From Actinomycetota bacterium (GTDB lineage Bacteria; Actinomycetota; Acidimicrobiia; Acidimicrobiales; Ilumatobacteraceae): a stretch of DNA of 38,729 nucleotides. Below the pieces are notes generated by a model. The model was not told the origin of the DNA, made no database searches, and worked only from the letters and a program-made list of their open reading frames with translations. The stretch is from positions 1-38,729 of the forward strand of contig SXPV01000034.1 in the NCBI GenBank assembly GCA_005793215.1, given 5' to 3'. The translations under genes and the position numbers were made by a program. Positions 1 through 8,497 of this stretch are shown piece by piece. Every line of letters starts with the position of its first letter. Position 1 is the first letter of the stretch.

Positions 1-505
1 TCACTCGCTGGCGCATGCCGCCAGAGAACTCGTGCGGGTACGACTGCGCGCGTTCGGCCGGCCGTGGAATGCCGACGATCTCCAGCAACTCAACGGCACG
101 CTTGAGAGCTGCTTCCTTGGAGATGTCGGTATGAATGTGGAGTGCCTCGGCAATTTGTCTGCCGATCGTGTGCACCGGGTTGAGCGCCGACAGCGGATCT
201 TGGAACACCATTGCAATGTCCTTGCCGCGATACTTCGACATGTCGTTGTCGTTGAGTTCGAGGAGATTGACACCGTTGTAGGTGATAGAACCTGTAACCG
301 ATGCACTCTCGGCGAGCAGGCCGATCATCGACAACGACATCACCGTCTTGCCCGAACCCGACTCGCCCACGATGCCGAGCACTTCACCTGCACGTACGTC
401 GAGCGATACGTCGCGAACGGCACGAACGATGCCGGCTTCGCTCGGGAAGGTCACCGAGAGATTGCGGATCTCGATGAGGTTGAGTGGAGCGTTGACGGAA
501 GTCAT
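1..505 (-). CDS. oppD: Oligopeptide-type ABC transporter ATP-binding protein (OppD/DppD), C-terminus outside window
   Basis: This is the cytoplasmic ATPase of a peptide/nickel-type ABC importer. It is absent from the ORF track because it runs off the window edge, but the minus strand reads MTSVNAPLNLIEIRNLSVTF and on. Walker A is GESGSGKT, the Q-loop is VFQDPLSALNPV, and the visible part ends inside the signature FSGGMRQRV, so about 168 residues of an expected 320-340 are present. The ATG (505-503) follows directly after the TAG of the upstream permease gene (508-506), so translation is probably coupled. The DPLSALNP motif is typical of the OppD/DppD/OppF family. The missing part should carry Walker B and the C-terminal oligopeptide domain, and oppF may follow. 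The transported solute is not determinable. Confidence 0.93.
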   Translation of the reverse strand, partial: MTSVNAPLNLIEIRNLSVTFPSEAGIVRAVRDVSLDVRAGEVLGIVGESGSGKTVMSLSMIGLLAESASVTGSITYNGVNLLELNDNDMSKYRGKDIAMVFQDPLSALNPVHTIGRQIAEALHIHTDISKEAALKRAVELLEIVGIPRPAERAQSYPHEFSGGMRQRV

Positions 506-1432
506 CTAGATCTTCTTGCTCTTTGACGAACCCGGGTCGAACGCATCGCGCATACCGTCACCGATGAAGCTGACCGCTAGTACGGTCAGCACCAACGACG
601 CGCCAGCAAACATAAAGAGCCACGGATACGTGAGCGCGGCCCCGGTGCCCTCAGCAATGAGTGTTCCGAGCGATACATCGGGCGCTTGAACTCCGAAACC
701 TAGATAGGACAAGCCGGTCTCACCGAGAATTGCGCCACCCACGTTGAGCGTCGCGGCGATAATGATGATCGACGCCATGTTCGGCAACAAGTGACGAGCG
801 ATGATCTTGCGGGTCGGCACACCCATGTATCGAGCTGCACGAACGAAATCGCGCTCGCGCAAACTCATGGCAATACCGCGGACTACACGTGAGGTAATCA
901 TCCAGTCAAAAATGGTCAAGCCCACCACCAGTAACAGCCACGACTTGCCCTGGTAATAGCGCGACAAAATCACCAACACGAGGAGTGAAGGAATCACCAA
1001 GAGAAGGTCGACCACCCACATGATCGTGCGATCGGTTCTCCCGCCGACATAGCCCGCAACTGATCCGATGAATGCCGACAACGAGGTGGAGAAGACGGCG
1101 ACCAGAAGGCCGATGATCAAAGACTTCTGTAGTCCACGCATTGTCTGGGCAAAGACATCGACTCCGATTTGTGTGGTACCAAACCAGTGCTCGCGCGAGG
1201 GAGCAGCGAGGAGGTTGTCGAAATCATTCTCGTAATAGTTCCACTTGGCGAGGTACGGCCCCACGAAAGCCATGAGAAACATGAACACCACCACACACAA
1301 ACCAAACGCCGCCAACTTGTTGCGAAAGAAACGACGTCGAATCAGGGCACCGCGTGATAACCGATCGACGCTGAGCCCGTCGGCGCCTGCAAAACCTTTG
1401 TCGGAAGTTCGATCGAGAGATGTATCGGTCAT
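506..1432 (-). CDS. oppC: ABC transporter permease, OppC/DppC family
   Basis: Second membrane subunit of the importer. The ORF track extends it to 361 aa, but the likely start is the ATG at 1432 (MTDTSLDRTSDKGF), whose A overlaps the TGA of oppB (TGATG). This gives 308 aa, normal for OppC. A cytoplasmic N-terminus is followed by a first membrane segment (LAAFGLCVVVFMFLMAFVG), then the BPD_transp_1 core with about five more segments. The EAA loop that contacts the ATPase is RERDFVRAARYMGVPTRKII, followed by HLLPN. The C-terminus has the family motif GDGMRDAFDP. It lies between oppB and oppD in one tightly packed leftward operon. Confidence 0.93.
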   Translation of the reverse strand: MTDTSLDRTSDKGFAGADGLSVDRLSRGALIRRRFFRNKLAAFGLCVVVFMFLMAFVGPYLAKWNYYENDFDNLLAAPSREHWFGTTQIGVDVFAQTMRGLQKSLIIGLLVAVFSTSLSAFIGSVAGYVGGRTDRTIMWVVDLLLVIPSLLVLVILSRYYQGKSWLLLVVGLTIFDWMITSRVVRGIAMSLRERDFVRAARYMGVPTRKIIARHLLPNMASIIIIAATLNVGGAILGETGLSYLGFGVQAPDVSLGTLIAEGTGAALTYPWLFMFAGASLVLTVLAVSFIGDGMRDAFDPGSSKSKKI

Positions 1433-2463
1433 CAACGTGTCCTTACACGTGGGTCGAGTGCCACCAGCACCACGTCGGCGAGAAATCCCGAGAACAATAC
1501 GAGCACCGACGTAAAGGTCACGACTGCAGTAACCGAGTTGATATCGTTTTTCGCAACTGCGACAAGAAACCATTGACCCATACCGAACCATCCGTAAATG
1601 GTCTCGGTGAATGCAGCTCCGGCCACCAAGAGACCGAACCCGTAGGCAAAGAATGTTGCCATCGGGGAGATTGCAACTCGCAACCCGTGACGGAAGAGTG
1701 ACTGTCTCTTCGTAAGACCTTTTGCGCGAGCCGTTCGCAAGTGGTCACTCGACAGAACGTCCAACATGGAGTTGCGCTGATAGCGGGAGTAAAACGCAAT
1801 GCTGCCAAGCGCGATGGAGAGTGTCGGCAAAATCATGTGTTGCAAACGATTGAGAAAGAACTCAAAAGTGGTGCCGTCGAATCCCGCGGAGTATTCGCCC
1901 TGAGTAAAGAACACCGTGGTACCAACCGTGTCGTTGAACTTGATCCCGCTGAATTTCAACAAGATGGCCAGGAGAAACACCGGAGTGGATAGAAGGAAGT
2001 ACGCACCAAGCCCGAAACCTCTATCAAAGACTTTGTATTGCCGAACAGCACTCACCACCCCGACGAGCACACCCAATGTCGCCCCGATAATCGAGCCGAT
2101 AACCAGTAGCCGCAAACTCACCCAGATTCGACGACCGAACTCGTCGTTGATTCGATTGCCATCAAGATCCAAACCAAAGTCACCACGAATCACCCCGCTC
2201 GCCCATGTGCTGTATCTCTCCAGCAGTGGAGTTTCATCATTGACGTTGGAGCGGTCAAGCACCGCATCGATGGACTCTTTGGGTATCGGCGGATTCGCCG
2301 CCTCGTAGTTTCCTCTCGGAAAGAGAGCAGACGACGCCAGGAAATACCCAGCCGTGGAAGCAAAAATCACCATCACCAAGGTGTTCAATAACCGTTTGAA
2401 AATGTAGCCCAGCACCGATGGTCCCCTCTTGGTATTGCTGATGCCCGTTGGGTGGGCGTTCAC
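1432..2463 (-). CDS. oppB: ABC transporter permease, OppB/DppB family
   Basis: First permease of the importer, 343 aa, starting at GTG (2463). The N-terminal membrane segment (YIFKRLLNTLVMVIFASTAG) is typical of OppB. It is followed by a long external loop containing DRSNVNDETPLLERY, then the permease core with the EAA loop LRTARAKGLTKRQSLFRHGL and a C-terminal LALDPRVRTR (LDPR is the family ending). It overlaps oppC by one base. It is first in the leftward operon and divergent from the substrate-binding protein gene across a 204-bp gap. Confidence 0.93.
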   Translation of the reverse strand: MNAHPTGISNTKRGPSVLGYIFKRLLNTLVMVIFASTAGYFLASSALFPRGNYEAANPPIPKESIDAVLDRSNVNDETPLLERYSTWASGVIRGDFGLDLDGNRINDEFGRRIWVSLRLLVIGSIIGATLGVLVGVVSAVRQYKVFDRGFGLGAYFLLSTPVFLLAILLKFSGIKFNDTVGTTVFFTQGEYSAGFDGTTFEFFLNRLQHMILPTLSIALGSIAFYSRYQRNSMLDVLSSDHLRTARAKGLTKRQSLFRHGLRVAISPMATFFAYGFGLLVAGAAFTETIYGWFGMGQWFLVAVAKNDINSVTAVVTFTSVLVLFSGFLADVVLVALDPRVRTR

Positions 2464-2667
2464 ACGCTAGTCACTATCGGTCCCGTCTAGGCAAGGCTCG
2501 GAATTGCCGCTCGGCCCCTCACCGATTCGGGGTCGGAAAAGGGTGAAGCCGAGGTAGGCGATTGGGAAACGTCCGCCTAGCCTGAGGTTAAGAATCCGAA
2601 AAAAGCGAAGGGGATTACCCAAGTGAGCCCCTCGTTCGATACATCCAGATATCCGAGAGGGGAACAC
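2464..2667. promoter_or_regulatory. Divergent intergenic region between oppBCD and the binding-protein gene
   Basis: This 204-bp gap must hold the promoters of both divergent units. An imperfect inverted repeat is visible: AGGTAGGCG at about 2552-2560 against CGCCTAGCCT at 2574-2583, one bulged base, spacer 13. It could be an operator or an RNA hairpin. On the minus strand GATAGT lies 9 nt before the oppB GTG and could be its -10. The binding-protein gene has a good ribosome site, GAGAGGGG, just before its ATG. I see no confident -35 box on either strand. Confidence 0.4.
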
Positions 2668-4344
2668 ATGAAAGTAAGCACCGTAAGAAAGGCGATCGCC
2701 GTCGCATTTGCCATGGCGCTCGTCGCACCACTGAGCTTGGGTAACCAAGCCAGCGCGAGTGAAAGCTCTCGTCAAATCAACGAGAAGCCAGTCTCCGCAC
2801 TGAAGCAGGGTGGAACGTTCCGCTTCGTGCAGGTGGACATCTGCCCGAACTTCAACACCAGCGCGATTGAGGGCAACCTCCTCAACTGCTCACAGGTGAT
2901 GGGCACCATGTTGCCAGGCTTCATCTATTTCGATAAAGACGCCAAGATCCAGATTGACACCAACTACGCCACGAGCGTGAAGGCAAGTCGTGTGGGTGGC
3001 AAGCAGACCGTAACTTTCTCGCTCAACCCGAAGGCCACCTGGTCTGACGGCAAGAAGATCGGCCTCGCCGACTTCGTGGGTATGTGGAACGCTCTGAAGG
3101 GCGTCGACAAGTCATACAAGATCACGTCGTCGGTTGGCTACGAGAAAATCGAGTCGGTCAAGAAGGGTGCAACCGAGAACGACATCGTTGTGACGTTCAA
3201 AGAGACCTACGCCGACTGGCAACCGCTGTTCGGCGGTCTGAAGCCGGCATCACTCACCAAGGACGCCGCGACGTTCAATGATGCGTGGAAGAACGGCCCA
3301 ACCGTTTGGGCTGGTCCTTTCCGTCCGGCGACTGGCAAGGGTGCTTCGTCATTCCTTGACAAAGTCGGTCGTTTGATCACGGTCGAGCGCAATCCAAAGT
3401 GGTGGGGTGACAAGCCGGTACTCGACAAAGTCGTGTTCAAGGCACTGCCACAGGCTGCTCAGATTGCAGCGTTGCTCAACGGTGAAATCGACTACATGGA
3501 CATTGGCAACGACATCAACGCGTTGAAGCTGGCACGTGAGAACTCGAAGATCTCGGTGCGACTTGCCAAAGCCCCAACCCACGAGCACTTCACCTTCGGT
3601 CCTCCGACCGTCGTGACGAAGGAAGTTCCGGTTCGTCAGGCCATCATGCTGTCGGTCGACCGCGAAGCAATCGCCAAGGCGATTCAAGGCGTCGTTGATC
3701 CAAAGGTGAAGCCGAACAACAACCACGTGTTCCTCGATGGCACAGCGTGCAACCAGGACAACACGGGCAAACTTGGCAAGCGTGACGTCGCAGCAGCCCA
3801 GAAACTGCTGACCGATGCCGGCTGGGCAAAGGGTGCCGATGGCATCTACGCCAAGGGCGGCAACCGTCTGTCGGTGAAGCTCATCTACCCGAGCAACAAC
3901 GACAACCGTCGTGACACGGTGCTGTTGGCATCGGCTCAAGCGAAGGAAGCCGGCATCGAGCTGGTTCCAACCTTGATCCCGACTGCCGACTACTTCGGTA
4001 AGTACGTGTTGGTCTCCAACTTCGAGATGGCGCTCTTCGCATGGGTGGGAACGAACTTCCCAATCTCCTCGACGAGCAACGTCTTCCGCCAAGGCGCTGC
4101 GCAGAACTTCGGCAACATCGGCTCAGCCGAAATCGATGGTCTGTTCGCCCAGGCGAACAACACCCTCGACCCGAAGAAGCGCTGTGCGTTGGCCAACCAG
4201 GCCGATGCAAAGGCCTACGAGTTGGTGCACTCAATCACCTTGTTCCAACGCAACAACGTGGTGGGTGTTCCAAAGAACGTTGCCAACTTCGGTGCGTTCG
4301 GCTTCACGTCCCTTGACTGGACGAAGGTCGGATTTACGAAGTAA
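2668..4344 (+). CDS. Extracellular solute-binding protein, family 5 (OppA/DppA-like)
   Basis: Substrate-binding component for the divergent OppBCD importer. The ATG at 2668 is chosen over the longer ORF (2623) because it is preceded by GAGAGGGG and starts a signal peptide: MKVSTVRK, a hydrophobic stretch AIAVAFAMALVAPLSLG, then a likely Sec cleavage site ASA|SES. The mature protein has SBP_bac_5 landmarks: QGGTFRFV near the N-terminus, DGKKIGLADFVGMWNAL, ERNPKWWG, and AIMLSVDREAIAKAI. The length of 558 aa is normal. There is no lipobox cysteine, which is odd for a binding protein of a one-membrane bacterium (see findings). The gene is monocistronic and ends at a strong terminator. The ligand (peptide, opine, metal chelate or other) is unknown. 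Confidence 0.9.
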   Translation: MKVSTVRKAIAVAFAMALVAPLSLGNQASASESSRQINEKPVSALKQGGTFRFVQVDICPNFNTSAIEGNLLNCSQVMGTMLPGFIYFDKDAKIQIDTNYATSVKASRVGGKQTVTFSLNPKATWSDGKKIGLADFVGMWNALKGVDKSYKITSSVGYEKIESVKKGATENDIVVTFKETYADWQPLFGGLKPASLTKDAATFNDAWKNGPTVWAGPFRPATGKGASSFLDKVGRLITVERNPKWWGDKPVLDKVVFKALPQAAQIAALLNGEIDYMDIGNDINALKLARENSKISVRLAKAPTHEHFTFGPPTVVTKEVPVRQAIMLSVDREAIAKAIQGVVDPKVKPNNNHVFLDGTACNQDNTGKLGKRDVAAAQKLLTDAGWAKGADGIYAKGGNRLSVKLIYPSNNDNRRDTVLLASAQAKEAGIELVPTLIPTADYFGKYVLVSNFEMALFAWVGTNFPISSTSNVFRQGAAQNFGNIGSAEIDGLFAQANNTLDPKKRCALANQADAKAYELVHSITLFQRNNVVGVPKNVANFGAFGFTSLDWTKVGFTK

Positions 4345-4363
4345 TCAAGCAATTTCGCAATAG

Positions 4364-4402
4364 CGAGGGGCGGCCCGAAAGGGCCGCCCCTTTCGTTTTA
4401 TA
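4364..4402 (+). terminator. Intrinsic terminator of the binding-protein gene
   Basis: A perfect 10-bp GC stem, GGGGCGGCCC / GGGCCGCCCC (4367-4376, 4381-4390), closes a GAAA tetraloop and is followed by TTTCGTTTTAT. It starts 22 bases after the stop codon. The minus strand has no U-tract after the stem, so it serves the rightward gene. It insulates that gene from the convergent suf operon. Confidence 0.92.
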
Positions 4403-4473
4403 TCCGCCCCCCAGCTGGGCGAGCGCAACGCGCCATGAACGCCGGATGCGGCTTCTCGTGTGCTTCGAGTGTG

Positions 4474-5202
4474 TTACGCGGTGAAGGCGTCGTAGCCGTC
4501 GCGCTCGAGTTGGTCGGCCAGTTCCGGCCCACCGCTTGCAACGATTCGTCCCTTGGAGAGGATGTGCACGAAGTTGGGTTTCAGATCCGCAAAGATTCGG
4601 CTGTAGTGCGTGATCACCAACACACCCAACTTGCGCTCGTTGGTGAGGTCCTCCACGCGTCGCGCACAATCACGTAGAGCGTCGATGTCCAACCCCGAGT
4701 CGAGCTCGTCGAGCACGACGATGCGCGGGTCCAGCATGGCAAGCTGCAAGGTCTCGTTGCGCTTCTTCTCCCCACCCGAGAAATCGACGTTTACGGCGCG
4801 ATGGATGAGTGCTTCATCCAGCCCGATTCGGACGGCCTCTGCACCGATACGCGTGGCGAGTTGTGACTGGTTGCTCCCCCGCTCCGCGAGTGCCTCGTTG
4901 AGCAGTTCGTCGATTCCCACTCCGGGAATCTCGGTTGGGTACTGCATTACTAGGTGCAGTCCGGCAAGTGCCCGCTTCCATGTCGGCAGCGACACGACGT
5001 CGACATCGTCCAGGGTGATGGATCCTTGTGTGATGGCGTAACCGGGTTTGCCCATGATCGCCGCCGAGAGCGTCGACTTTCCGGCGCCGTTTGGCCCCAT
5101 CACCGCGTGCACCTCGCCCGAGCGAACGGTGAGGTTGATGCCATTCAAAATCTGTGTGTCGCCCGCCTTGGCGTGAAGATCACGAATGGACAGCACGGTC
5201 AC
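4474..5202 (-). CDS. sufC: Fe-S cluster assembly ATPase SufC
   Basis: ABC-type ATPase that drives the SufBCD scaffold, cytoplasmic. The ORF track adds about 65 spurious N-terminal residues. The real start is the GTG at 5202, which overlaps the TGA of the ferredoxin gene (GTGA) and gives 242 aa (VTVLSIRDLHAKAGD), close to the family length of about 250. Visible motifs are Walker A GPNGAGKST (about 36-44), signature FSGGEKKRNE (the EKKRNE ending is SufC-specific), and Walker B/D-loop VLDELDSGLDIDAL. It is the last gene of the leftward suf operon. No sufS or sufU follows in this window. Confidence 0.96.
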   Translation of the reverse strand: MTVLSIRDLHAKAGDTQILNGINLTVRSGEVHAVMGPNGAGKSTLSAAIMGKPGYAITQGSITLDDVDVVSLPTWKRALAGLHLVMQYPTEIPGVGIDELLNEALAERGSNQSQLATRIGAEAVRIGLDEALIHRAVNVDFSGGEKKRNETLQLAMLDPRIVVLDELDSGLDIDALRDCARRVEDLTNERKLGVLVITHYSRIFADLKPNFVHILSKGRIVASGGPELADQLERDGYDAFTA

Positions 5203-5564
5203 GGCTGCGCCCGCCTTACTCGGGGGGCGGACGATGCGGCGTTCAACGAGGGCTGATCGGAGATGTACACGTCGCTGCCACGAACTTCGACGACGAACAC
5301 AGGTACGGGCTGCGTAGCGGGAAGCGTGCTTGGCACGCCGGTTTCCAAACTGAATGCGCTGCCGTGGCGAATACACGACAACTGTTTGGTGTCGCAATCA
5401 ACGTCACCATCGGCGAGTGCCACATCGGCGTGACTGCAACGGTTGCCGATGGCATACACCTTGTCGTTGATTCGCACCACTGCCACAACATGTTTGCCAA
5501 CCTCGAACTTTGCGGCAGCACCGTTGGACAAGTCGTCGAGTGCGCAAATGCGGTGCATGGTCAT
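5199..5564 (-). CDS. Rieske-type [2Fe-2S] ferredoxin of the suf operon
   Basis: A 121-aa soluble Rieske protein. The cluster ligands are C43-S-H45 and C64-I-R-H67 (CSH...CIRHG), and the fold-typical HGSAFSLETG follows. It overlaps sufD upstream (ATGA) and sufC downstream (GTGA), so it is translationally coupled to both. A ferredoxin of this kind between sufD and sufC is a recurrent actinobacterial arrangement, usually annotated as a non-heme iron oxygenase ferredoxin subunit. No oxygenase is nearby, so I infer an electron-transfer or Fe-S role in Suf assembly. This is not proven by the sequence. Confidence 0.92.
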   Translation of the reverse strand: MTMHRICALDDLSNGAAAKFEVGKHVVAVVRINDKVYAIGNRCSHADVALADGDVDCDTKQLSCIRHGSAFSLETGVPSTLPATQPVPVFVVEVRGSDVYISDQPSLNAASSAPRVRRAQP

Positions 5565-6706
5565 GCCCGCGCTCCGGCGTTGCTTGTAGCACTGGTTGTA
5601 TCGCCCAGCAACTTGCGGCCTACCTTGTCGCGAAGCGCATCGGGTTGTGCGGCTGCCGGCAGACGATTGATCACATCAGCGAAGAAACCGAACACCACCA
5701 AGCGCTCGGCGATCTCCGGCCGTATGCCGCGGCTTTCCAAATAGAAGCGCTGCTCATCGTCGATGGGGCCAACGGTGCTGGCGTGACTGCACTTCACGTC
5801 GTTGGTTTCGATCTCCAGGTTGGGCACGCTTTCGGCCCACGAACCACTGGAGAGCGTGAGGTTGCGGTTGGTCTGGAACGCTTCCGACTTGTCCGCGTTG
5901 TCACGAATCTTGATGAGCCCCGTGTACACGCTCTTGGCGTGATCCTTTACCGCGCCCTTGAACAACAGATCGCTGTGTGTGCGTGGGGCTGCATGATCCT
6001 GCAATGTGCGGAAGTCGTGCATCTGCGTGCCGTCGGCGAAATACAACGCAACTTGTTTGGCTGATGCGCCTTGGCCAATCAATCGAACCCCGGCACGAAT
6101 ACGCGCATAGTCGCCGCCGAGGGCAATGGTGGAAGTTGAGATGGTCGAGTCACGCCCACCGAGTGCTCGCTGATAGCCGATGAGCCAGGTGTTTGCGCCC
6201 AACTCGTTGATTGCAACATAGGTAACGCGGGCGGATTGTGCGGCACGAATCTTCACCATCGGCACCACGAGTGAACGGCACTGGTCGTCGGATTGGAATC
6301 GCTCCACCACCGTGACTTCGCTGTTCTCTGCTGCGTCGATCTCCAACGACGGAAAGCACATGATTCCCGTGTCGTGCACGTGGTGAGTGATGAGAATCGG
6401 GTCCGCAATTACTTGACCACGAGTCGTGCCAATGCGCACCACGCCGCGATGCGTGGTTCCAACAGTGTCGGGCTGGCCGCCCGGGGCCGTGTGCTGTGCA
6501 TGCAACTGCTCGAATACGTCGGCCGGCTCCACCGTTACATCGCTCAACATCAACTGTGCGTCGCGAGAGACCACCGACTCGTCGCCCAACACCGTGGTGG
6601 TGCTGGCTCCGACTGAGTACGCGCCGAGATCAAGCTCGCCGATACGGCTGTAACGCCACAGTTCCTGCTCAGCGGTGGGCAGCACGAGATCGGCAAGTAC
6701 GGACAC
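5561..6706 (-). CDS. sufD: Fe-S cluster assembly protein SufD
   Basis: Scaffold partner of SufB and SufC, 381 aa, with a GTG start at 6706. The upstream gene ends in a run of AAG lysine codons (AAGAAGTAG), which may act as its purine-rich ribosome site 5 bases before the start. The beta-helix core is recognisable: SDLLFKGAVKDHAKSVYTG, then NLEIETNDVKCSHASTVGPID and QRFYLESRGI. The KCSHA..G segment is characteristic of SufB/SufD C-termini. It shares a 4-bp ATGA overlap with the ferredoxin gene. Confidence 0.95.
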   Translation of the reverse strand: MSVLADLVLPTAEQELWRYSRIGELDLGAYSVGASTTTVLGDESVVSRDAQLMLSDVTVEPADVFEQLHAQHTAPGGQPDTVGTTHRGVVRIGTTRGQVIADPILITHHVHDTGIMCFPSLEIDAAENSEVTVVERFQSDDQCRSLVVPMVKIRAAQSARVTYVAINELGANTWLIGYQRALGGRDSTISTSTIALGGDYARIRAGVRLIGQGASAKQVALYFADGTQMHDFRTLQDHAAPRTHSDLLFKGAVKDHAKSVYTGLIKIRDNADKSEAFQTNRNLTLSSGSWAESVPNLEIETNDVKCSHASTVGPIDDEQRFYLESRGIRPEIAERLVVFGFFADVINRLPAAAQPDALRDKVGRKLLGDTTSATSNAGARA

Positions 6707-6711
6707 TGCGC

Positions 6712-7050
6712 CTACTTCTTGCGCTTCTTGTTGCGCTTGAACTTCTTCGGTTTGCCACGCTCCAACTCACTCACTACGTCGGGTGCAATGGCGTTGATGA
6801 TCGACTCGGCCTCGCTCAGAATCGCTGCAGCACTGCCGTCGTCGAGGCTGGCTGGTGCCGCCGGAGCGGCACCCGTTACGAGCGTGCCGTGGGTCCAGCC
6901 CACATCCATTGCACGGCGGTCGAACTTGGGGCAATCGGCTGGACAACGCCAGGGTGCCTCGGGCGCAAGACCCAATTTGCAACCACGTACGGTGTCGCCG
7001 TTCTTGTAGGTGCGACTTTCAAAGTGGCGACAATCGGTGCGCATCGACAT
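6712..7050 (-). CDS. Small four-cysteine protein between sufB and sufD, unknown function
   Basis: The ORF track hides this gene at the end of a 412-aa antisense shadow. The plausible start is the ATG at 7050 (MSMRTDCRHFESRTY), giving 112 aa that fit the 43-base space after sufB. Residues 1-50 hold C7, C24, C36 and C40 (spacing x16, x11, x3) in DCRHFESRTY, GCKLGLAPEAPWRCPADCPKFD. That suggests a zinc or Fe-S site. The middle is Ala-rich. A helical stretch, AAILSEAESIINAIAPDVVSEL, precedes a very basic tail, KPKKFKRNKKRKK, that could bind nucleic acid. I do not recognise a named family. Position and spacing suggest a Suf-linked role, which is inference only. Confidence 0.75.
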   Translation of the reverse strand: MSMRTDCRHFESRTYKNGDTVRGCKLGLAPEAPWRCPADCPKFDRRAMDVGWTHGTLVTGAAPAAPASLDDGSAAAILSEAESIINAIAPDVVSELERGKPKKFKRNKKRKK

Positions 7051-7088
7051 GACGAGAGAAACGGTAGTTCGCAAAGGCTGCAGTGGGT

Positions 7089-8489
7089 TCAGCCCACCGA
7101 ACCTTCCATCTGCAACTCGATCAGACGGCTCCATTCCACTGCGTATTCCATCGGCAACGTGCGGGTGACGGGTTCGATGAAACCGTTCACCACCATGCCC
7201 ATGGCCTGCTCGGGTGTCAGCCCACGACTGGTGAGGTAGAACAACTGTTCGTCGGCGATCTTGGACACGGTGGCTTCGTGGCCGATTTGCGCATCGCGCT
7301 CGCCCACTTCCATGTACGGGAAGGTGCGGCTCTCTGAATCTTCGTCGAGGATCAGTGCATCGCACTGCACATGGCTCTTGCAGCCAGTTGCACCCTCTTC
7401 TACCCGCACCAAACCTCGATATGCGGTGATGCCGCCGTCTTTGCTGATCGACTTGGAAACGATCTTCGAGGTGGTCTCCGGAGCAGCATGCACCATCTTG
7501 GCGCCGGCATCTTGATGTTGACCGGCACCTGCATATGCAACCGACAACACTTCGCCCGTGGCCTTGGGGCCGACGAGATACACGCTTGGGTACTTCATGG
7601 TGAGTTTGGAGCCGATGTTGCCATCGATCCACTCCATGTGTCCCTCGGCCTCCACTCGCGCCCGCTTGGTAACGAGGTTGTACACGTTCGGTGACCAGTT
7701 CTGAATGGTGGTGTAGGTGACGTGCGCACTCGGCTTCACCACGATTTCCACCACGGCAGAGTGCAACGAGTCGTTGGTGTATACGGGAGCCGAGCAACCT
7801 TCGATGTAATGCACCTTGGAACCCTCGTCGGCGATGATCAGCGTGTGCTCGAATTGTCCGGCATTTTCGGAATTGATGCGGAAATACGCCTGCAACGGCA
7901 TTTCGCACTCCACTCCCGGCGGCACGTAGATGAACGAACCGCCCGACCACACCGCGGTGTTGAGCGCGGAGAACTTGTTGTCACCAGGTGTAATCACGGT
8001 GCCGAAGTACTGCTTCACCAAGTCGGGATACTCGCGGAGCGCGGTGTCCATGTCGCAGAACAGAATTCCCTGCTGTTCGAGATCATCACGATTGCGGTGG
8101 AACACCACTTCGCTCTCGTATTGCGCGGTAACGCCGGCGAGGTACTTGCGCTCGGCCTCGGGGATGCCGAGTTTTTCGTAGGTTGCCTTCATCTGCTCGG
8201 GGAGGTCGTCCCACTCGCTCACCTGTTCGGTCGCGGGCTTCAAGTAGTAATAGATGTCCTGGAAGTCGAGATCCGGCATGTTGACCGCGAACCACTCGGC
8301 CATGGGCTTTTTGTCGAAAGTGTTGAGGGAACGAAGGCGCATCTTGCGCATCCACTCCGGCTCGCCCTTCCACCACGAGATCTGCTCCACCACTCGGTCG
8401 TTGAGACCCTTCTCCGGGGTGAAGGCGTATTCGACGTCGTCGCTCCAACCCAGAGAGTATTTGGAGAGGTCGAGATCGAAGCTGGTCAT
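7089..8489 (-). CDS. sufB: Fe-S cluster assembly protein SufB
   Basis: Core scaffold on which the nascent Fe-S cluster is built, 466 aa, matching the family's usual 465-480. Landmarks are SWWKGEPEWMRKMRLRSL at the N-terminus, VWSGGSFIYVPPGVECEMPLQAYFR in the middle, YIEGCSAPVYT, and the C-terminal CDALILDEDSESRTFPYMEV and EATVSKIADEQLFYL. The ATG at 8489 is supported by AGGAGA 8 bases upstream. First gene of the operon. No sufR-like repressor gene is adjacent, unlike in many actinobacteria. Confidence 0.97.
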   Translation of the reverse strand: MTSFDLDLSKYSLGWSDDVEYAFTPEKGLNDRVVEQISWWKGEPEWMRKMRLRSLNTFDKKPMAEWFAVNMPDLDFQDIYYYLKPATEQVSEWDDLPEQMKATYEKLGIPEAERKYLAGVTAQYESEVVFHRNRDDLEQQGILFCDMDTALREYPDLVKQYFGTVITPGDNKFSALNTAVWSGGSFIYVPPGVECEMPLQAYFRINSENAGQFEHTLIIADEGSKVHYIEGCSAPVYTNDSLHSAVVEIVVKPSAHVTYTTIQNWSPNVYNLVTKRARVEAEGHMEWIDGNIGSKLTMKYPSVYLVGPKATGEVLSVAYAGAGQHQDAGAKMVHAAPETTSKIVSKSISKDGGITAYRGLVRVEEGATGCKSHVQCDALILDEDSESRTFPYMEVGERDAQIGHEATVSKIADEQLFYLTSRGLTPEQAMGMVVNGFIEPVTRTLPMEYAVEWSRLIELQMEGSVG

Positions 8490-8497
8490 GGGTAATT

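Noticed and set aside
5203-5397. N-terminal extension of sufC in the ORF track
   Set aside because: It lies in another frame of the Rieske gene. The SufC domain begins at the overlapping GTG 5202.
6712-7950. 412-aa minus-strand ORF as one protein
   Set aside because: Its first two thirds are an alternate frame of sufB. Only the last 112 codons, after the sufB stop, form a plausible gene.
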